Shown here in pieces: positions 20,743 to 29,936 of a stretch of 64,000 nucleotides of DNA. The DNA is from Rhodopseudomonas sp. P2A-2r (lineage in GTDB: Bacteria > Pseudomonadota > Alphaproteobacteria > Rhizobiales > Xanthobacteraceae). The stretch's first letter is position 1. Every line of letters starts with the position of its first letter. The stretch is taken from positions 806,001 to 870,000 of the forward strand of contig NZ_CP110389.1 in NCBI RefSeq assembly GCF_026015985.1, written 5' to 3'. The position numbers and the translations under genes are program-made. Under the pieces are notes generated by a model. The model searched no databases, was not told the origin of the DNA, and saw only the letters and a program-made list of their open reading frames with translations.

Positions 20743-21847
20743 CGACGACCGGCATCGCCCGGCATGGCGCGACGCGCCTGCCGTCGGTAGATGTGGACAG
20801 CTTCAACATCGAGTTGAAGGACGATGATGGTTTCCTGGGCGACCGCGCCAGCAAGGGGCGTTCCAGCGGATTCTCGATGGCCTGCGCAAACCGCTGCAGA
20901 AGAACGGCGACGATCCCCTGGGCAAGAAGGCGACCGAGGAAATTGGCAAATCCGCCCTCGACGAGGCGCTGACGGGCGACGACATCGCCGCCGCGGCGCT
21001 GGTGCACGGTGCGATCGAGGATTTCGCCCAGGAACTGGCCTATGTCACGCGGCGCTTTCTGAAGAGCAAAGCCTGGGCTGACACCGAATGCATTGTGGTC
21101 GGCGGCGGCTTCCGCCTGAGCCGGATCGGCGAACTGGCGATCGCCCGCACCGACCTGATCCTGAAGGCCGAGGGCCTCAACGTCGACATGATTCCGATTC
21201 GCTTTCACCCCGACGAGGCCGGGCTGCTCGGCTGCCTGCATCTGGCACCGTCCTGGATCTTCGAGGGGCATGACAGCATTCTGGCCGTCGATATCGGCGG
21301 TTCCAACATCCGCTGCGGCGTCGTCGAGACGCAATGGAAGAAGGCGCCGGACCTGTCCAAGGCTTCGGTCTGGAAATCCGACCTGTGGCGCCATGCCGAG
21401 GATGAGCCGACCCGCGAGGGCGCCGTGAAGCGGCTGGTCAAGATGCTGAAAGACCTGCTCGCGGCGGCCGAGAAGGAAGGCTTCAAGCTGGCGCCGTTCA
21501 TCGGCATTTCCTGCCCTGGCGTGATCAACGAGGACGGCACCATCGAGAAGGGCGCGCAGAACCTGCCGGGCAACTGGGAGAGCAGCAAGTTCAACCTGCC
21601 GGGGCTGATCGCCGAGGGCATCCCCGACATCGGCGGCCATGACACCGCGGTGCTGATGCACAACGACGGCGTGGCGCAGGGGCTCAGCGAGGTGCCGTTC
21701 ATGCAGGAAGTCGAGCGCTGGGGCGTATTGACCATCGGCACCGGTCTCGGCAATGCCCGCTTCACCAACCGGCGCAAGGACAAGAAGGACAAGGACGCGA
21801 AAGATACGAAGACCAAGGAGTCCAAGGCCAAGAAGGCCAAGGATTGA
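20724..21847 (+). pseudogene. ROK-family protein with Lys-rich tail, single-base frameshift
   Basis: Starts ATG 20724 ([20 protein letters not shown]). The frame breaks at the G4 run 20855-20858; one more G restores KGAFQRILDGLRKPLQKNGD and runs on to 21847 (374 aa). The ROK/actin-like ATPase core sits in the second half: SILAVDIGGSNIRCGVVETQ (phosphate 1), FIGISCPGVINEDGTI, and GVLTIGTGLGNARF (phosphate 2). The first 180 residues are a long N-terminal extension not found in classical glucokinases. The C-terminus is a run of Lys/Asp (DKKDKDAKDTKTKESKAKKA). A sugar-kinase role is likely but the substrate is unknown. Confidence 0.8.
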
Positions 21848-22104
21848 GGCCGGCGCAGGCCGCTGGCGCCGGATTTGCCGATCCCGCGGGGCGCCCGGGG
21901 CGCCAGCGATCCCCTCAGGCCGCCTCGGTCGGCTTCGTGAGCCGGACGTCGCGTTGCTCCCCGCAAGGCACGACTGGGCGACAGCTGGCGGGGCCCTTTG
22001 CCCGTGACGCCAGATTTCCGCTCCGTACGGCTTGTCTGGACCGCGAACCTCGCCTAGAACTCCGGCCAACCACCTGCGGGCAACCGTTCGGTTTTTGGCA
22101 CCAT

Positions 22105-22192
22105 GGAGAGGTGGCAGAGTGGTTGATTGTACCGCACTCGAAATGCGGCATAGGTGCAAGCCTATCGGGGGTTCGAATCCCCCTCTCCGCCA
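22105..22192 (+). tRNA. tRNA-Ser (anticodon CGA)
   Basis: Acceptor GGAGAGG pairs with CCTCTCC at 22182-22188, then discriminator G and encoded CCA. The D arm contains GCAGAGTGG. The anticodon stem CCGCA/TGCGG encloses the loop CTCGAAA with anticodon CGA. A long variable arm (ATAGGTGCAAGCCTAT) and the T arm GGGGGTTCGAATCCCCC identify a class II serine tRNA. The accessory region starts directly downstream, so this gene may have served as an integration site, although no integrase or repeated tRNA end was found. Confidence 0.97.
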
Positions 22193-22300
22193 ATACGGCA
22201 GCCAACCCATTGATCTTAAACGAGAAGATTGTTGGCCTGATCTGCTGACCCATTCCCCAACCCACCTTTTTATGTACTGATGGCCGAGTTGGTTGATTAG

Positions 22301-22354
22301 GGGGTCAATTTTGGACGCCGATCCCCCGGCTTACGGGGTCAATATTGCAGGCCG
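22301..22354 (+). repeat. IS21-like end: two imperfect GGGGTCAAT repeats
   Basis: GGGGTCAATTTTGGACGCCG (22301-22320) and GGGGTCAATATTGCAGGCCG (22335-22354) are spaced by 34 bp. Multiple short repeats of this kind are typical of IS21-family ends. A related copy, in inverted orientation, lies at 27501-27520 (complement reads AGGGGTCAATCTTGGATGCT). No istA/istB genes remain. The repeat directly abuts the truncated AI-2E transporter gene. Confidence 0.5.
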
Positions 22355-22363
22355 AATGACAAC

Positions 22364-23146
22364 GTGCTCGTGAGTTGGCTCAAGCAGGCCCGGGAGAGCG
22401 GGGTCGAAGTCCCGGATTGGGTCGCTCGTCTGCCGGTTGCCGCCGAAAGTATGCAATCATGGAGGCGCTCCAACCTCTCGGATCCGAAAGCTGCCACCGC
22501 CTGGCTTCAAACTGTCAATGCGGACAATGCGTCGGAATTTTTCAAAACGTTTGGCGGACAGCTGCTCCATCGGCTGTTCATGTTGTTATTCTCGCTCCTG
22601 ACCTTGTCTTTTCTGCTCCGAAATGGTCGCGCCGTCGCGAGCCGCTTCTTGGACACGTGTGACCGCCTTATTGGCGATGCCGGAGAGGGGCTGGTCGAGA
22701 GAATGGTCGACGCCACGCGCGGCACGGTGAACGGCACTGTTCTGGTCGCCGTGGGCGAGGGATTGCTGATCGGCGTTGGCTACTTCGTCGCAGGCGTTCC
22801 GAATCCGGTGATGTTTACGATTCTGACGACGGCATTCGCGATGCTGCCGTTTGGCGCGTGGCTCGCGTTCACCACGGCGGCGTTGGTCCTGGTCTCCGGC
22901 GGCGGCAGCGGTTTTGCGGCCGCAGCGGTGTTTTGCTGGGGCGCGATTATCATGCTTGCCGGCGATCATTTCGTCTGGCCGACCCTAGTCGGCGGCTCGG
23001 CGCGTCTTCCGTTTCTTTTCGCCTTTGTCGGAATCTTCGGAGGTCTCGCTGCCTTCGGAATTTTCGGTTTGTTTCTGGGGCCTGTCATCATGGCGGCGTT
23101 GCTCACCGTGTGGCGCGAGTGGATCTTCCGGCCGGTTCCACAATAG
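22364..23146 (+). pseudogene. AI-2E family transporter (PerM/YdiK type), N-terminus missing
   Basis: 260 aa seen against a usual 350-380. The remaining part has the C-terminal helices of the AI-2E transporter family: LLHRLFMLLFSLLTLSFLLR, a loop with DTCDRLIGDAGEGLVERMVD, VGYFVAGVPNPVMFTILTTA, LAGDHFVWPTLVGGSARLP and FGLFLGPVIMAALLTVWREW. About 100 N-terminal residues, including the first helices, are replaced by the IS21-like end, and the first in-frame Met is only accidental. Insertion or IS-mediated deletion explains the loss. Not expected to be functional. Confidence 0.8.
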
Positions 23147-23336
23147 GATTCTCCTGCGGCGCCCTGGATCACGGCTCTGAGCGATATCGGTATTCGATGT
23201 CGATTAGGCGAGCAGCTTTTTGCTTCGCGGGCGTCACCTTTCTTTACGCGAAAAAATTGCCGAATATTCCCCCAGGTCGGAACCACCATGCATGTCGGCG
23301 GTTTCAGGAGCCCGCTTCAATTCACTGGAGGACAAC

Positions 23337-23881
23337 ATGAAGAATATCGTAGCCGCCGCACTGCTTAGCGTCACCGCACTCAGCAGTTCCGCATATGCGC
23401 AAACGGCCCAGCCGGCCGACCGCACGACCCCCGCCGTTACCACGTCGAAGAGTGCCGACAAGCTGATGCTCAAGGGACAGTGGCGAGCGTCCAAGCTGAT
23501 GGGGCTCAATGTCTACAACGACGCCAACGAGAAGCTCGGCGATATCAATGAGCTTATCCTGGACAAGGATGGCAAGGTCAGCGCCGTGGTCATCGGCGTC
23601 GGTGGGTTCCTCGGCATGGGCGAACACGACATCGCCGTTGCGATGGACAAGCTCAAGTTCAAGGAAGAGGCTGTTCGCACCAGCGCGACGACCACGACCA
23701 CGACGACCCGGAATCCACGACCGGCGCCGCTACCACGACGGCACCGGCTGCAACCACGACGGCACCGGCCCGGACCACCACTGCCAACGCCAACGACTGG
23801 ACCCCCGATCACGCCGAAATGAGCGCGACGAAGGATCAACTCAGGGCGCTGCCGCAGTTCAAGTACTCCGACTACAACTGA
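23337..23881 (+). CDS. Secreted PRC-barrel domain protein, frame slip in its Thr-rich linker
   Basis: ATG 23337 with GGAGG 8 nt upstream. Signal peptide MKNIVAAALLSVTALSSSAYAQ. The PRC barrel follows (WRASKLMGLNVYNDANEKLG, ELILDKDGKVSAVVIGVGGF). After AVRTSATTTTTTT the read frame turns into Pro/Arg-rich nonsense ending at 23822. The neighbouring frame gives DDPESTTGAATTTAPAATTT and the family-typical end SATKDQLRALPQFKYSDYN, stopping at 23879-23881. One base is therefore missing in the ACG/ACC repeat near 23690-23705. Such periplasmic PRC proteins are common in Bradyrhizobium relatives and are linked to envelope stress; exact function unknown. Confidence 0.82.
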
Positions 23882-23900
23882 ATTGGCCGGTAAGGCATCT

Positions 23901-23934
23901 GGAAAGGGCTCCACCTGGTGGGGTCCCTTCCTTT
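23901..23934 (+). terminator. Terminator-like hairpin after the PRC-barrel gene
   Basis: GGAAAGGG...CCACC can fold with GGTGG...CCCTTCC, followed by TTTC, 20 bp after the restored stop at 23881. Imperfect stem, short loop. Confidence 0.5.
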
Positions 23935-24003
23935 CAAATTGCCGGAACGACCCGCTCATGAGCTGGCTGGTCACGTTACCAACAGGACAGAAACCGATGC
24001 GTA

Positions 24004-24033
24004 GAGCCCCGTTCCTTTCGAGGAGCGGGGCTC
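24004..24033. terminator. Strong GC hairpin without U-tract
   Basis: GAGCCCCG and CGGGGCTC form an 8-bp stem that is extended inward by TCC/GGA. No T-run follows on either strand. It may be a bidirectional terminator or an mRNA-processing site. Confidence 0.4.
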
Positions 24034-24480
24034 CGTTGCGTGTGTCCATGCTCTTGCGTGCTTTTAGGATGAAGAGGACTAGCCGACCGGCGTGATCATG
24101 CCCGTTATCCCCCTTACGCGGAACTCGCTGACACGTGCGCCGACTTCCGTTGTTGCACTTAACGGACAAACCAACCACGTCCGCGTTTGTCCGCTTACCG
24201 GGGTAGACCGGAAGTGGGCGGCTGACCGACAAAACGACGCGAATGACCCAAATGTATCGGACATGGCCAAATTCGACCAGAACGTGCTTGCTTGTGACTT
24301 CTCACAACTTTCGTCGTTTTCTCGGCACCTGCCATAGATACCGCTGCAGCGTTATTGCGGAGGTGCGTAAACGACCGACGTCGCCCATTCCCAACGAATG
24401 CGTCGATTTGAAGCAGGTGAACCGCAGGAACGTTTCATCGCGCTCTTCGTTCTGGTTTGTGAACTCAAACTTGGAGAAGT
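24034..24480. other. Gene-free stretch between the two PRC-barrel genes
   Basis: No reading frame here has a ribosome binding site, normal codon use or recognisable motifs. The stretch 24210-24270 (GGAAGTGGGCGGCTGACCGA onwards) resembles decayed intergenic sequence of rhizobial genomes, but I cannot name it. Confidence 0.4.
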
Positions 24481-24483
24481 CTC

Positions 24484-24846
24484 ATGGTTACGGAAGTAAG
24501 CGAGCAAGGCAATCTTATCGGCAGCGACAAGGTTGAGGGAACCGCCGTCTATGGCGCGGACCGCAACAAGATTGGCTCGATCGAGCGCGTGATGATCGAC
24601 AAGCAGAGCGGCAAGGTGTCTTACGCAGTGCTCTCATTCGGCGGTTTTCTAGGCATCGGCGACGATCACTATCCGCTGCCCTGGCAATCGCTGAAGTACG
24701 ACACCACGCTCGGCGGGTACGTTACCGGCGTAACCGAAGCCCAGCTCAAGAGCGCGCCGAAATATGGCAACGACAATGCATGGAACTGGGGCGATGCGAC
24801 CCGCACACGCGCCGTCAACGACTATTATGGCACTGCGTCGTTCTGA
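24484..24846 (+). CDS. Cytoplasmic PRC-barrel domain protein
   Basis: 120 aa, ATG 24484 with GGAG about 9 nt upstream. No signal peptide. A single PRC barrel covers most of the protein: EGTAVYGADRNKIGSIERVM, DKQSGKVSYAVLSFGGFLGI, DDHYPLPWQSLKYDTTLGGY. The ending AVNDYYGTASF is typical of this rhizobial subgroup. Followed 20 bp later by a clear terminator, so it is a single-gene unit. Function unknown; it is the cytosolic counterpart of the secreted PRC protein 600 bp upstream. Confidence 0.88.
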   Translation: MVTEVSEQGNLIGSDKVEGTAVYGADRNKIGSIERVMIDKQSGKVSYAVLSFGGFLGIGDDHYPLPWQSLKYDTTLGGYVTGVTEAQLKSAPKYGNDNAWNWGDATRTRAVNDYYGTASF

Positions 24847-24866
24847 TCAGGGCGCAGTCATGGACC

Positions 24867-24897
24867 AAAGGCCCGCCTTCCGGCGGGCCTTTTTGTT
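24867..24897 (+). terminator. Rho-independent terminator
   Basis: AAAGGCCCGCC TTCC GGCGGGCCTTTTTG: perfect 11-bp stem, 4-nt loop and T-run, 20 bp after the PRC-barrel stop. Confidence 0.93.
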
Positions 24898-24995
24898 TGA
24901 TTATCCGTTACAGCCTGAACGCCCGGAGCGGGGCCGTTCCAGAGATATGGAACGTTAAGCCGACCAGCGGTCTTCTTCACGCCGGACCGCCACCC

Positions 24996-25148
24996 TCCCG
25001 CCAGGAACAGCAAGAAATGATCGCCGCGATTGATGCCAACGACATCCAGCCGATCATCGACTCAACATTCCCGCTGGATCAGATCGAGGCTGCGTTTAGG
25101 CATCAGATTTCGCAAAGACACTTCGGGAAGATCTGCCTTGCATTGTGA
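24996..25148 (+). pseudogene. Remnant of a zinc-type alcohol dehydrogenase / quinone oxidoreductase C-terminus
   Basis: Only the last 50 residues are recognisable: EMIAAIDANDIQPIIDSTFP and AFRHQISQRHFGKICLAL, the standard end of MDR-family dehydrogenases (V-D-x-x-F-P ... HFGKI). Nothing upstream, in any frame, continues the Rossmann domain. This is a fragment left by rearrangement in the accessory region. Confidence 0.6.
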
Positions 25149-25376
25149 TAAGCGACATCCGGCAGAAGATTAGGCGCCGCGCGGACGCAGTGTCACGTAA
25201 TGAGGCGCTGACAACGTCGTTGCCAACTCATCCCGCGTTAGACGCGAATGACCGTTATGGGCGATCTATAGCCAGCGCGCCACATTCCGAATCTACCGCT
25301 GGCTCACCGTAAGCATCCGGTGAGCCCCGCGGGCGCGGTCTAGGCATGACCGCGGTCAGGAGGCGGCGCGAGGGGG

Positions 25377-25760
25377 CTATACGGGGTGCAAGATACCGTC
25401 GGTCTCGATGGTCTTCAGAGCCTCAGCCAATGACAGGCCACGGTGGAGGCGATACCAGGTTCCGGTGTGGCGATGCCATTGCAGATCGAAGCGGTCGCGG
25501 CTGATCCAGTCCAATCGTGTGAATGGTGCGTCAAAGTCTTCGCCATCTGTTTCTGGCTGTCCTGACCGATAGCGCTGGATAAACCGATAGCGATGCCCCT
25601 GCCATTTGCCGATGATATCGATCGGGTAGTTAAACTGCGTGGGGCATATTATTGGCAAGAACCTCGGCTTCAACACCTCGTCGATAAAGCGCTGACAGGT
25701 GGCGGTGATGAGGGCCTTTTCGGTTTCCGACAAGCCCATCGGGCGACGTTTCGCGATCAA
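25377..25760 (-). CDS. IS66-associated ORF, 127 aa, unknown function
   Basis: TTG start at 25760 overlaps the tnpC stop (TTGA), so it is probably translationally coupled; ATG 25739 (MGLSETEKALITATCQRF) is the alternative. The second half has DFDAPFTRLDWISRDRFDLQ and WHRHTGTWYRLHRGLSLAEA, which faintly resembles DUF3024-type proteins (aromatic, tryptophan-rich end). Likely an accessory gene carried by this IS66 subgroup. Role unknown. Confidence 0.5.
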   Translation of the reverse strand: MIAKRRPMGLSETEKALITATCQRFIDEVLKPRFLPIICPTQFNYPIDIIGKWQGHRYRFIQRYRSGQPETDGEDFDAPFTRLDWISRDRFDLQWHRHTGTWYRLHRGLSLAEALKTIETDGILHPV

Positions 25761-27397
25761 GCGGCGGCCCTTTTAAGATCGGCCGGCTTGCGCCAATTCC
25801 ACGGCAACAGCTCGTCGAGCTTTTGGGCGGGATGCTCGGCGATGCGCGCCAGCATGTCGGCGAGCCAGGCCTGCGGATCGACATCATTCATCTTCGCGGT
25901 GACGATCAGGCTGTACATCACCGCAGCGCGGTCGCCGCCGCGATCCGAGCCGCAGAACAGCCAGGACTTCCGGCCGAGCGCGATACCGCGCAGCGCCCTT
26001 TCGGCGGCGTTGTTCGACAGGCAGATGCGGCCATCGTCGAGGAAGCGGGTGAAGGCGCTCCAGCGCTTGAGCATGTAATCCATCGCCTTGGCGACGTCAT
26101 TGCCTCGCGACAGTTTGGCGCGTTGCTCGCGCATCCAGATTTCCAGATCGGCGACGAGCGGCGCGCTTAACTCCTGGCGAACCGCCTTGCGTCGTTCGGG
26201 CGTCTCGCCGTTGACGCCTCGCTCGATCTCGAACAGAGCGTCGATCCGACGCACGGCTTCCAGCGCCAGCGGCGAGATCACCACTGGCTTCTTGCCTTGC
26301 ACCTTGCGGCGCGCGTTCTCCGCCAGATCGGCCATCACGAAGAATGGCCGTCGGGCATGGACCCAGCACGCGGCCTCCAAAATCGGGCCCGCGTTGCGGC
26401 CGGCGTTGTAAAGCTTACCATAGCCACCATAGGCATCGGCCTGGAACAGGCCGCTGTAGCCGGCCAGATGCGCCTGTGGATGCTCACCTGCGCGATCGCG
26501 TGAGTAATAAAATACTGCACCCAGCGGTGCCGGTCCGCCGAACGGCTTGTCATCCCGGACATAGACCCAGATCCGGCCTGTCGAGGTCTTGCCCTTGGCC
26601 AGAACCGGCACCGTGGTGTCGTCGCCGTGCAACCGCTCGGCGCTGAGCACATAGGCTTCCAGCCGCTGGAACAACGGCGTCAGCACGGCGGTGCAGCCGC
26701 CGACCTGGTCGGCCAGGGTCGACAGGCTGATCGGCACGCCCTCTTTGGCATAGCGCTCGGCTTGCCGGTTCAGCGGCTGGTGCTGGCCGAACTTCTCGAA
26801 CAGCACCATCGCCAACAGGCTCGGGCCCGCCCAGCCGCGGGCGATAACGTGGAACGGCGCCGGAGCCTGGCTGATCTTCTCACAATCCCGGCAGCTGAAC
26901 TTCTCCCGGACGTGCTGGATCACCTTCCACGATTTCGGGATCACTTCGAGCGTCTCGGTGACGTCCTCGCCGAGTTTCGACAACCGTGCACCGCCGCAGC
27001 AGGCGCAAGACACCGGACCGGGGACGATCACACGCTCGCGCGGCAGATGCTCCGGGAACGGTTTTCGCGATGGCCGCTGGCGGGAGAACGACGCCACGGG
27101 CGTGGTTGCGCTCTTGGCCTTGGCCGCGGCCAATTCTGCCGCCAGCTCGTCCTCGGTCGCCTTGGCCTCAAGTTCCTCCAGCGTCAGTTCGAGCTGATCC
27201 AGCAGGCGTATGGACCGCTCCGAGCGCGGCCCATAACGATCGCGGTTCAGCTTTTCAATCTGCAGCTTCAGATGTGCGATCAGCGCCTGATCGTCGGACT
27301 GCCGGGCGCGGACAACGGCAAGTTCGGCGCGTGTGGCAAGCAACGTTGCCTGCAGCGCCTCGATGTCTTCCGGCAATTTTCCAGGGCCGTTTTCCAT
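25757..27397 (-). CDS. tnpC: IS66-family transposase TnpC
   Basis: 546 aa, full length for TnpC. N-terminal coiled-coil/leucine zipper region (IEKLNRDRYGPRSERSIRLL), a zinc-finger-like CACCGGARLSKLGEDVTE and CRDCEK, then the DDE catalytic region with ERLHGDDTTVPVLAKGKTST and YSGLFQADAYGGYGKLYNAG. It ends with the IS66 C-terminal domain (DDGRICLSNNAAERALRGIA, KSWLFCGSDRGGDRAAVMYS, LDELLPWNW). Intact, but without its tnpA/tnpB partners here. Confidence 0.95.
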   Translation of the reverse strand: MENGPGKLPEDIEALQATLLATRAELAVVRARQSDDQALIAHLKLQIEKLNRDRYGPRSERSIRLLDQLELTLEELEAKATEDELAAELAAAKAKSATTPVASFSRQRPSRKPFPEHLPRERVIVPGPVSCACCGGARLSKLGEDVTETLEVIPKSWKVIQHVREKFSCRDCEKISQAPAPFHVIARGWAGPSLLAMVLFEKFGQHQPLNRQAERYAKEGVPISLSTLADQVGGCTAVLTPLFQRLEAYVLSAERLHGDDTTVPVLAKGKTSTGRIWVYVRDDKPFGGPAPLGAVFYYSRDRAGEHPQAHLAGYSGLFQADAYGGYGKLYNAGRNAGPILEAACWVHARRPFFVMADLAENARRKVQGKKPVVISPLALEAVRRIDALFEIERGVNGETPERRKAVRQELSAPLVADLEIWMREQRAKLSRGNDVAKAMDYMLKRWSAFTRFLDDGRICLSNNAAERALRGIALGRKSWLFCGSDRGGDRAAVMYSLIVTAKMNDVDPQAWLADMLARIAEHPAQKLDELLPWNWRKPADLKRAAA

Positions 27398-27585
27398 GCC
27401 CGGATGGAATCATAAAAGCCGCGATTTGGCGTGGACTTTTTGTGAGTTCACGAGACTTTTTCGCAGCTATCCGGCGCTCTGCGGTCGCCAGCTGTGAATA
27501 AGCATCCAAGATTGACCCCTCCATTGCTTTTTAGATCAATAGCTTGGCTCGCCGATCGGCGTCGGGGCCCCACGCCGACTAACAA

Positions 27586-28239
27586 ACAGAGTTCGGGTGT
27601 GACGTAGGGGTTCGGATATTGCTCATGAGGGAGGCTAATGTTTAGTCCGACGGATTTGGCTCCAACGTCGAACGCCCCACGGTTGGCGGCCTCCATCATT
27701 CCCGGCCCTCCACCGGTTATGATGGCCGTATGGTGTTTGCGAGCGCCATGATTCGCACTGCCCACGAGACGCCCGAATTCGCGAGCTACATCATAGTAGT
27801 GGCTCTTGGCAAAGAGTCGCTCAGCAATTGCTAGCTGACGTTGCAGCTCCATATTGGTTGCGTCGGCAGCTAGCGATGCGCGCAGCGTATCCACCTCGCG
27901 AAGTGCGGCAGCCGGCTCGCAAATTCGCGTGCTCCCAAATACGACTATCGTTTGGTGAATCTTGTGCTGTTCAAGCAGCAACTCGGGCTTGAGATAGTCG
28001 ATCTGTAGGCGCACGCCGCGAACGCCATCTTGCGCGAGAAAATCAATGTCATTGTCAGCTCGACGGTAGCTGGGGTTATTCAGGATCGCCTGCACTCGCT
28101 GCAAGGCCTCGGGATCTTCCTCAGTTGCCTTCGGCTGCTGCCAAGGCAGAGGGTCACGCCTTTTATAGGGATGGGCAGGTGCTGGAATTTCTTGCTTCAT
28201 ATTAATTGCTTTTTTTATCATCGCTAATTGTTCCGGCAT
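27586..28239 (-). pseudogene. LOG-family protein (lysine decarboxylase-like), C-terminus cut off
   Basis: Probable start ATG 28239 ([20 protein letters not shown]); ATG 28200 is also possible. The N-terminal and Rossmann parts are typical: [56 protein letters not shown] and [17 protein letters not shown]. Homology stops near 27586, and the reading frame then runs 46 more residues through IS-derived sequence to 27448. The PGGxGTxxE motif needed for the nucleoside-5'-phosphate phosphoribohydrolase activity of active LOG proteins is missing, so the product should be inactive. Cut by the IS21-like/IS66 events next to it. Confidence 0.75.
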
Positions 28240-28317
28240 CGGATTAGATGCCCATTCACCGATCAACAGCAACCAATCATACCGCATATTGAGAACAGCG
28301 GACTGCCAGCAAACCAA

Positions 28318-28915
28318 CCATTCAAGGATGTCATTGATCCACGTTAATGGGTGCGCAACCCAAGATGATGATTGGATGGCGCGAGTGATCGCGACGCGCT
28401 GCTATTCCAGCCGTCGCAACAATAAATTTTCACCGGCTGGTCGATCTTCCAGCATCGACAGGATCGTGAGACACACCTTCGTCAAATCCGCGAAGCCGAG
28501 TTCACGTGCGGCAGCCTGCGATACGTCGATTGTTCCTGACGTGACGGCCACGATCGGTGATCCGGATGACTGCCGAACGACCGTTTTCTCTATTTTTGAC
28601 GAGGATCATTGTTTCGAACCGAAGTGACCGATGCGCGGCGGTCAAGTCTTTTTGCGCTGGTGTCTTCTCCGCTTGCCATCTCCTCGCTCAGGCTTGAATA
28701 GACCGATGCAAGACCGCACTCGTCCGCCTTTACATCGTCTGCGCGGGTCGGCTCGAGTAAAACCAGTTGCAGCAACGCTGTCGCAATCACATGTGGCTTT
28801 GCGACAGTTGCTCGACTCCCGAACGCGGAGTAGTGAACCGGGTTTCGTTGCGAAATGGCAAGCACGGCGTCAAATTAAAGGAGCTGCACAATATCTAGGA
28901 GAACTCCTCGGCGAT
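28318..28915. other. 600-bp stretch without a supported gene
   Basis: Frames on both strands lack start signals. On minus, about 28399-28607, one open stretch reads SGSPIVAVTSGTIDVSQAAA and AARELGFADLTKVCLTIL, which looks protein-like but has no start codon with an RBS, so it may be a gene remnant. TTGATCCACGTTAA at 28334-28347 is one base off the FNR/FixK consensus and lies 95 bp in front of the LOG gene. Confidence 0.35.
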
Positions 28916-28993
28916 TTAATGCCGCAAGATAGCGAGAAGAATAATGATCGGAATTGGGACTCCTAGCAGCCACAGCAGAATTCCGCGACCCAT
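28916..28993 (-). CDS. 25-aa single-span membrane peptide
   Basis: ATG 28993 is preceded by AGGAGGAAGTC, an almost perfect ribosome binding site, and the frame ends in TAA after 25 codons. The product starts MGRGILLWLLGVPIP, continues with IIILLAILRH, and is one hydrophobic helix with a proline kink. Very similar short peptides, as I recall, recur in rhizobial genomes. No function is known to me. It lies 20 bp downstream of the stop of the membrane protein at 29014 on the same strand, so the two may be co-transcribed. Confidence 0.7.
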   Translation of the reverse strand: MGRGILLWLLGVPIPIIILLAILRH

Positions 28994-29013
28994 GACTTCC
29001 TCCTATGTTCAGT

Positions 29014-29861
29014 TCACAATTGCTGTTCAGTAAGACTCGCGTTCCGCTCCCGGACATACCCGCCGTCGGTGGCCGCTAGGCTGGCGGCAAACGCGCCGAT
29101 CAGCAGCGAGGCGGTTAGCCACAGAGACAATTTGGCCGCTGCCTTTCGGGCGTTGTCCAAATCAGTCTTTGCTTGGTTGATGACGTTTGAAACCCGCGTG
29201 TCGGCGTCCGCCTGACTAAGCCCAGTGTGGGCCGCAACGACTTGTGCCACATATGTGCGATCAGGCGCAGCAATATCGCCATCACGAAGGCCGGTCGTGA
29301 GGATACCCGCGATCTCGCGGCGAGTGGCTCCCAAACTGGTCGTATCTAGTTTTCCGGCAGGATTGGATCGCAACAGCGCATCCACATAATAATCCACCGG
29401 ACCGCCGGATCCCGCTGATTGGCTTGTCGACATACTGGCTGCGGGTGCAAGTCCCGGTGATGCGCCACCAACAATGTTGCTGGCCGCCGCAGTCAAAAAC
29501 GCAGCGCTGAGCACCGTGGCGAATGCCCAAGCCAAAAAGCCATGAGCGGTGTCGCGAAAAAAGACTTCGTGGATATGTACGCTGACCCATCTCGTACGCA
29601 GCCGCCCCGCGATATAACCTCCTATGGTAGAGGCGAGCATAGCGACAACAATCAGATAAAGACCGGTGCCAATTTCGAATGTGGTCGAAGCTACGCCCGA
29701 ATTGCCCCAGGGGGTACGACCGAGAAGCCCATGCCGACACCGAACGCAAGGAGGACAAGGGTCAGAGCTGCAGCAGCAACGGCACCTGCTGCAATCGCGG
29801 CCCACGATATCGCTGGGCTTTCCGCGACAGGGGTAGAAATTTCAACCGATTCAAAAACCAT
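29014..29861 (-). pseudogene. Multi-span membrane protein of unknown function, single-base frameshift
   Basis: ATG 29861 gives MVFESVEISTPVAESPAISW, then a hydrophobic helix (AAIAAGAVAAAALTLVLLAF). The frame breaks at the G5 run 29710-29714; one more base joins it to PWGNSGVASTTFEIGTGLYL and the rest, about 283 aa in all. The second part has helices near 29640, 29530 and 29100, with a long hydrophilic loop between the last two (ADADTRVSNVINQAKTDLDN). Similar proteins in Bradyrhizobium are annotated only as hypothetical membrane proteins. It precedes the 25-aa membrane peptide. Confidence 0.7.
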
Positions 29862-29936
29862 GAATGCCCCTCGGATGACTATCCCTTCGCTTTTTGGCTA
29901 AGGACGGTTAGAAGAAAAAGGTCCCACTCTCAATGC

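Larger units (their letters stand above)
25309..27500 (-). mobile_element. Truncated IS66-family element
   Basis: One end is proposed at 25309, where GTAAGCATCC matches the GTAAGC start of IS66 ends. The element carries an intact tnpC transposase and a downstream accessory ORF. The tnpA and tnpB genes that should precede tnpC are absent: the sequence beyond 27400 runs within 120 bp into an IS21-like end and then the broken LOG gene. No opposite inverted repeat or target duplication was found, so the right limit given is approximate. Confidence 0.6.

Noticed and set aside
23690..23780. ACG/ACC repeat as a phase-variation tract
   Set aside because: The tract is short and irregular, and one missing base there matches the many slips elsewhere in the window; error or ordinary indel is likelier than a switch.
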